From Dehalococcoidia bacterium (GTDB lineage Bacteria; Chloroflexota; Dehalococcoidia; Lucifugimonadales; Lucifugimonadaceae), in the NCBI GenBank assembly GCA_028278465.1, contig JANQEF010000163.1, forward strand, positions 1-8,221: DNA of 8,221 nt. Reading direction: 5' to 3'. Every line of letters starts with the position of its first letter. Within the stretch, counting starts at the first letter, position 1. Positions 5,959 through 8,221 of this stretch are shown in pieces. Below the pieces are notes generated by a model, which did not search any database, was not told the DNA's origin, and saw only the letters and a list, made by a program, of their open reading frames with translations. Both the position numbers and the translations under genes were made by a program.

Positions 5959-6054
5959 CTGAGCGGAGCGCAGCGAAGTCGAAGGATCTCTGCGGAGGAC
6001 ACTGGTCCTGACAAGATCGGTTGGCTGTGAAAGAGACCTTTCGACAAGCTCAGG
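5959..6054. repeat. Inverted pair of REP-like motifs
   Basis: A CTGAGC...GTCGAAGG motif at 5959-5985 faces an oppositely oriented copy, CTTTCGACAAGCTCAGGG, at 6038-6054, with about 52 nt between them. The left copy carries an extra GGAGCGCAG inside compared with the copy at 1586. Two REP-type units in inverted order are the arrangement called a REPIN in other bacteria; calling it that here is inference, and no RAYT transposase gene is in the window. Confidence 0.55.
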
Positions 6055-6062
6055 GCAGCAAA

Positions 6063-6101
6063 CCTCCCCTCCCATATTGGGAGGGGATTGAGGGGAGGGT
6101 T
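6063..6101 (+). repeat. Palindromic intergenic repeat, copy 2
   Basis: CCCCTCCCA (6066-6074) pairs with TGGGAGGGG (6078-6086) around the loop TAT: again a 9-bp stem with a 3-nt loop. It is followed by ATTGAGGGGAGGGTT, a second purine block that can pair alternatively with the left arm. The reverse complement of 6139-6176 matches it at 24 of 31 aligned positions, so the two are inverted copies of one element about 37 nt apart. Confidence 0.7.
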
Positions 6102-6138
6102 ATTCGCCTTGTTGAGGACGAGTAGGTGTGCCACCACC

Positions 6139-6176
6139 GACCCTCCCTCTAACTCCCTCCCAAGCTGGGAGGGAGG
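6139..6176 (-). repeat. Palindromic intergenic repeat, copy 3 (inverted relative to copy 2)
   Basis: CTCCCTCCCA (6153-6162) pairs with TGGGAGGGAG (6166-6175) around the loop AGC: a 10-bp stem with a 3-nt loop. Read on the minus strand it aligns with copy 2 from the stem through the trailing AGGGAGGGT block. In an inverted pair the two copies could also pair with each other into a long stem. Confidence 0.7.
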
Positions 6177-6216
6177 ATTTCCGTCGTCCCTCGCTTTGGC
6201 TCGGGACGACGGAAAT
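6177..6216. repeat. 14-bp perfect stem-loop abutting palindromic repeat 3
   Basis: ATTTCCGTCGTCCC (6177-6190) is the perfect reverse complement of GGGACGACGGAAAT (6203-6216), with a 12-nt loop. It starts directly at the edge of repeat copy 3 and lies 19 nt beyond the stop of the minus-strand membrane-protein gene. There is no T-run on either side, so if it stops transcription of that gene it is not by the classic mechanism; it may instead protect the 3' end or be part of the compound repeat. It completes the 363-nt convergent spacer 5873-6235, in which I see no gene. Confidence 0.65.
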
Positions 6217-6235
6217 CAGCGGCACCCTCTATTCG

Positions 6236-6736
6236 TTACACAAACACCACATACAGCTGACCCGCCACAGCGCCGAACAGCGCGTGGGCCAGCACCAGCT
6301 GTGCCGCTGAACCCTTTCCATACCTGAGCAGAAACGGTGCCGGGTCACTGACCAGCCCTGCCCTGACCGCCCGGTTCAGAGTGCGCGCATAAGCCAGTGT
6401 CGTGCCGCTGACCAGGGCCAGGAATATCCCGGCGCCGATCCCCCACGCGAACTCGAAGCGCTCCACCTCGAACCCGACCAGCACAGCGGCCACGACACAC
6501 CCGAACCCCAGCGCACCGCCAAAGTACGCCAGCAATCCCCACAGGTAAGCCGCCGTCGTCTCGATGCTGAATGCCGAGCCCACCAGGTAGAGCGGGTTGG
6601 CGGGGAACCGCGTAGGCATCACCGCCAGCATCGCCATCACTACGAAGAGCGCCACGGCGCCTGCGATCAACGCCGACGGAACCACGGCCCCGAACCGGAA
6701 CGCCAGCTCCGCCGCATGCGTTACCGGCTCGTCCAT
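6236..6736 (-). CDS. Small four-helix membrane protein of unknown function
   Basis: A 166-residue hydrophobic protein I do not recognise. Four likely transmembrane segments are at about residues 18-40, 62-89, 97-117 and 143-166, with the last running to the very C-terminus. The loop 118-141 is basic (R118, R121, R125, R138, K141) and probably cytoplasmic by the positive-inside rule. The N-terminus is short and acidic. There is no signal peptide or catalytic motif that I can see. The ATG lies 3 nt after the stop of the SRPBCC gene (TGAGGGATG), so the two are almost certainly co-transcribed and translationally coupled. That spacing suggests a functional link, for example a lipid- or quinone-related carrier with a membrane partner, but this is inference. 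Confidence 0.8.
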   Translation of the reverse strand: MDEPVTHAAELAFRFGAVVPSALIAGAVALFVVMAMLAVMPTRFPANPLYLVGSAFSIETTAAYLWGLLAYFGGALGFGCVVAAVLVGFEVERFEFAWGIGAGIFLALVSGTTLAYARTLNRAVRAGLVSDPAPFLLRYGKGSAAQLVLAHALFGAVAGQLYVVFV

Positions 6737-6739
6737 CCC

Positions 6740-7198
6740 TCAGCCCGAGGCCTGCAGGATCGTCGCCAGCTTCTCCAGGTCTTTGCGCAGCATGCGGCGC
6801 ATCATCGGCTTCGCCAACCACCCCGTGACGTAAAACCCGATCGCCGCCAGCCGCGAGTCGGAGTACGCGGTCTGGTTGTACGTCAACGCCGTGCCATCGC
6901 CGGATGGCCGCAGTACGAAGCGGCCCTGGATCGGGTACGGCCCCTCGACGGTCCTGTACTCCAGCAGCGATCCCGCCTCGCTGGCGGTGATCTCCATCTT
7001 GATGTCGTGAACCTTGCGGCCGTACTTGTTCTTCATGTCGAACCGCGCACCCACCCGCAGGCTGGCGCCTTCCTCCCAACCTGCCGACTGCACGCCGTTG
7101 ATCCACTCGGACATCCGGCTCGGATCGCTGACCACCGCGAAAACCGTGAGCGGCGGTACGGTGATCTCTTTGCTGACACTGGTCTCGATTGTCGCCAT
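6740..7198 (-). CDS. SRPBCC (START/Bet v1-like, polyketide-cyclase type) family protein
   Basis: A 152-residue soluble protein with the layout of the polyketide cyclase/dehydrase branch of the SRPBCC superfamily. It opens with SVSKEITVPPLTVFAVVSDPSRMSEW (residues 7-32), the first strand and helix of the fold. A run of beta strands follows (FDMKNKYG, HDIKMEITAS, LLEYRTVEG, GRFVLRPSG, TALTYNQTAY), and a long C-terminal helix of about 125-150 (KPMMRRMLRKDLEKLATIL) closes a hydrophobic pocket. Such proteins bind hydrophobic ligands or catalyse cyclisation; no ligand can be named. The ATG has GAGGAA upstream with a short spacer. It lies 42 nt behind the SDR gene and 3 nt ahead of the membrane-protein gene on the same strand. 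Confidence 0.85.
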   Translation of the reverse strand: MATIETSVSKEITVPPLTVFAVVSDPSRMSEWINGVQSAGWEEGASLRVGARFDMKNKYGRKVHDIKMEITASEAGSLLEYRTVEGPYPIQGRFVLRPSGDGTALTYNQTAYSDSRLAAIGFYVTGWLAKPMMRRMLRKDLEKLATILQASG

Positions 7199-7240
7199 CT
7201 GATTCCTCGGGTTCCCGCGATCAAGTTCACCGCCGGGATT

Positions 7241-8086
7241 CTAGTTCATGATCGCTCCACCGTTAACGTTGAGCGCCTGGCCTGTGATCTGCGCCGCGTC
7301 CTCTGAAGCGAGGAACGCCACCGCTTTGCCGATGTCTTCAGGCGTCTGCTCACGGCCGAGCGGCATCGACTGCCTGATGTTGATGTCGAAGATCTCGCGG
7401 GCGGACAGGTCGGAAAGCTCCGGGGTCAGCGCTCTGTGGTTGAGAGCGATCGACTCCCACATCGGCGTCCACAGCCTGCCGGGGCAGACCGCGTTGACGT
7501 TGATGTTGTACTGGCCCAGCTGGATGGCAAGCAGGTGCGTCCACTGGATTGCGGCGGCCTTCGACACGCCGTAGGGGATCTGGATGTTGCCTCGGCCGGG
7601 GTCCGGCACACCGCGCGGCGCTCGTCCTCCGTGCGACGCGATGTTGATGATCTTTCCGTGCCGTCGCTCCATCATGTGTGGCGTGATGGCATCGGCGGTG
7701 TTGACCATGCCCTGCACATTGATTCCCCACGTCATCCGCCAGTCATCAGGACCATAGTCTCTGCGCTCTGCGAAGCCCGGCGCGCCGATGACGCCAGCGT
7801 TGGCGACGCAGATGTCTACCTTGTCGAACTCGGAGATCGTCGAGTCGACCCAGCTGCTAATCGAGGCGGGGTCGGTGACATCGACCGCTGCCGAATGGGA
7901 ACGTCCACCAGCCGCTTCGATCTCCGAAGCGACGGAAGCTGCGGCATCGCCGTCGATGTCCGAGACCGAGACTGTCGCGCCGCGTGATGCGAGGACTAGA
8001 GCTATGCCGCGACCGATTCCGCGGCCTGCTCCGGTGACGACCGCCACATCGCCCCGCAGCTGCTCGGACATGCTGGTACTGGCCAT
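7241..8086 (-). CDS. Short-chain dehydrogenase/reductase (SDR), classical type
   Basis: A 281-residue NAD(P)-dependent oxidoreductase of the classical SDR family. The nucleotide-binding TGAGRGIG motif is at residues 18-25. D43 at the end of the second strand (VSVSDIDG) favours NAD(H). NAG is at 96-98, and the catalytic tetrad is N123, S151, Y172 and K176 (YGVSK). An insertion around 153-168 (GGRAPRGVPDPGRGN) between the catalytic Ser and Tyr, and a CPGRLWTPMW substrate-loop segment, are notable. NVNGG near the C-terminus is typical. Resemblance is to 3-oxoacyl-ACP reductase-like and sugar-alcohol dehydrogenases, so the substrate is unknown. The open frame reaches a TTG 14 codons further up, but the ATG at 8086 has AGAGG five nt upstream and a normal short N-terminus. 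It leads the SRPBCC and membrane-protein genes, with a partial gene 68 nt upstream on the same strand. Confidence 0.9.
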   Translation of the reverse strand: MASTSMSEQLRGDVAVVTGAGRGIGRGIALVLASRGATVSVSDIDGDAAASVASEIEAAGGRSHSAAVDVTDPASISSWVDSTISEFDKVDICVANAGVIGAPGFAERRDYGPDDWRMTWGINVQGMVNTADAITPHMMERRHGKIINIASHGGRAPRGVPDPGRGNIQIPYGVSKAAAIQWTHLLAIQLGQYNINVNAVCPGRLWTPMWESIALNHRALTPELSDLSAREIFDINIRQSMPLGREQTPEDIGKAVAFLASEDAAQITGQALNVNGGAIMN

Positions 8087-8091
8087 ATCCG

Positions 8092-8096
8092 CCTCT
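8092..8096 (-). promoter_or_regulatory. Shine-Dalgarno site choosing the ATG start of the SDR gene
   Basis: The minus strand reads AGAGG with a 5-nt spacer to the ATG at 8086. The alternative upstream TTG at 8128 would add a proline- and arginine-rich N-terminal tail that is not typical of SDR proteins. Confidence 0.6.
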
Positions 8097-8154
8097 GTCT
8101 GGTCTCGTCTGGGACGCCGCGGAGGCAAGCATACATTCGGTCAGCAGCGACGGC

Positions 8155-8221
8155 TCAGGTCGCCAGCCACTCCGTCGCCTCGGCGCGGGTTGCGAAGTAG
8201 CCGGTCGGGAAGTCGGCAGGA
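8155..8221 (-). CDS. C-terminal end of an unidentified gene
   Basis: The minus-strand frame entering from the right edge reads PADFPTGYFATRAEATEWLAT and then TGA at 8157-8155. An ending of the 'F.TR.EA..WL' kind is common in small cytoplasmic proteins, where a terminal amphipathic helix begins with an Arg-x-Glu-Ala turn, so this is likely a real gene end. The family cannot be identified from 21 residues. It lies 68 nt upstream of the SDR start on the same strand and may share its transcript. Confidence 0.6.
   Translation of the reverse strand, partial: PADFPTGYFATRAEATEWLAT

Noticed and set aside
5919..6327. Small open frames on both strands through the convergent spacer
   Set aside because: The similar peptides (PLPIWEG on one strand, SLPSWEG on the other) come from the inverted copies of the palindromic repeat, not from a protein family.
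6716..7306. Plus-strand open frame of 196 codons opposite the SRPBCC gene
   Set aside because: Arg/His-rich translation with no recognisable domain; it spans a gene junction of the real minus-strand genes.
8087..8128. Extended SDR N-terminus starting at TTG 8128
   Set aside because: The extra 14 residues are Pro/Arg-rich and untypical of SDRs, while the ATG at 8086 has a well-spaced AGAGG site.
1..8221. tRNA, rRNA, riboswitch, transposase or defence genes
   Set aside because: I scanned both strands by eye for tRNA-like cloverleaf ends, known enzyme motifs of transposases and nucleases, and large structured leaders, and saw none; the window reads as ordinary chromosomal metabolism plus repeat-filled spacers.

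Overview
The window is GC-rich bacterial DNA packed with genes that read as ordinary cytoplasmic enzymes, one secreted repeat protein and one small membrane protein. Gene spacing, Shine-Dalgarno motifs (GGAGG or AGGA types) and the use of ATG, GTG and TTG starts are all bacterial. The gene mix (paired VOC proteins, DUF1697, a RidA-like protein, an SDR, an SRPBCC protein and a PF03640 secreted-repeat protein) together with 'CTGAGC...GTCGAAGG' dispersed repeats would suit an environmental Chloroflexota or Actinomycetota lineage. That placement is inference, because no phylogenetic marker gene is present.

Layout. Positions 1-62 hold the last codons of a plus-strand gene that collides tail to tail with a minus-strand three-gene operon: VOC protein (first), DUF1697 protein, VOC protein (last), spanning 1484 down to 59. 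A spacer with dispersed palindromic repeats (about 1586-1660) separates this from a minus-strand RidA-family gene (1741-2229), which is divergent from a zinc-type medium-chain dehydrogenase (2451-3422). A peroxiredoxin follows (3523-3999) with its own likely promoter and a strong UUCG-tetraloop terminator. Next is a 547-residue exported protein with three exact 117-residue repeats (4229-5872), closed by another strong terminator. The convergent spacer 5873-6235 is filled with repeat palindromes. From the right edge, a minus-strand cluster runs leftward: the end of an unidentified gene (8155-8221), an SDR oxidoreductase, an SRPBCC protein and a four-helix membrane protein (down to 6236).

How the genes may work together. 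Most products are small-molecule enzymes or stress and housekeeping proteins: VOC metalloenzymes, RidA-type reactive-imine deaminase, two NAD(P)-dependent dehydrogenases and a thiol peroxidase. Gene order does not define a single pathway. The two tightest translational links are DUF1697 with its upstream VOC gene (GTGA overlap) and the SRPBCC protein with the four-helix membrane protein (3-nt gap).

I found no convincing new defence, mobile or RNA-guided system. The most notable items are the periodic secreted protein, the VOC-DUF1697-VOC arrangement, the MDR protein lacking the structural-zinc cysteines, and the inverted copies of a short palindromic repeat family in the spacers.
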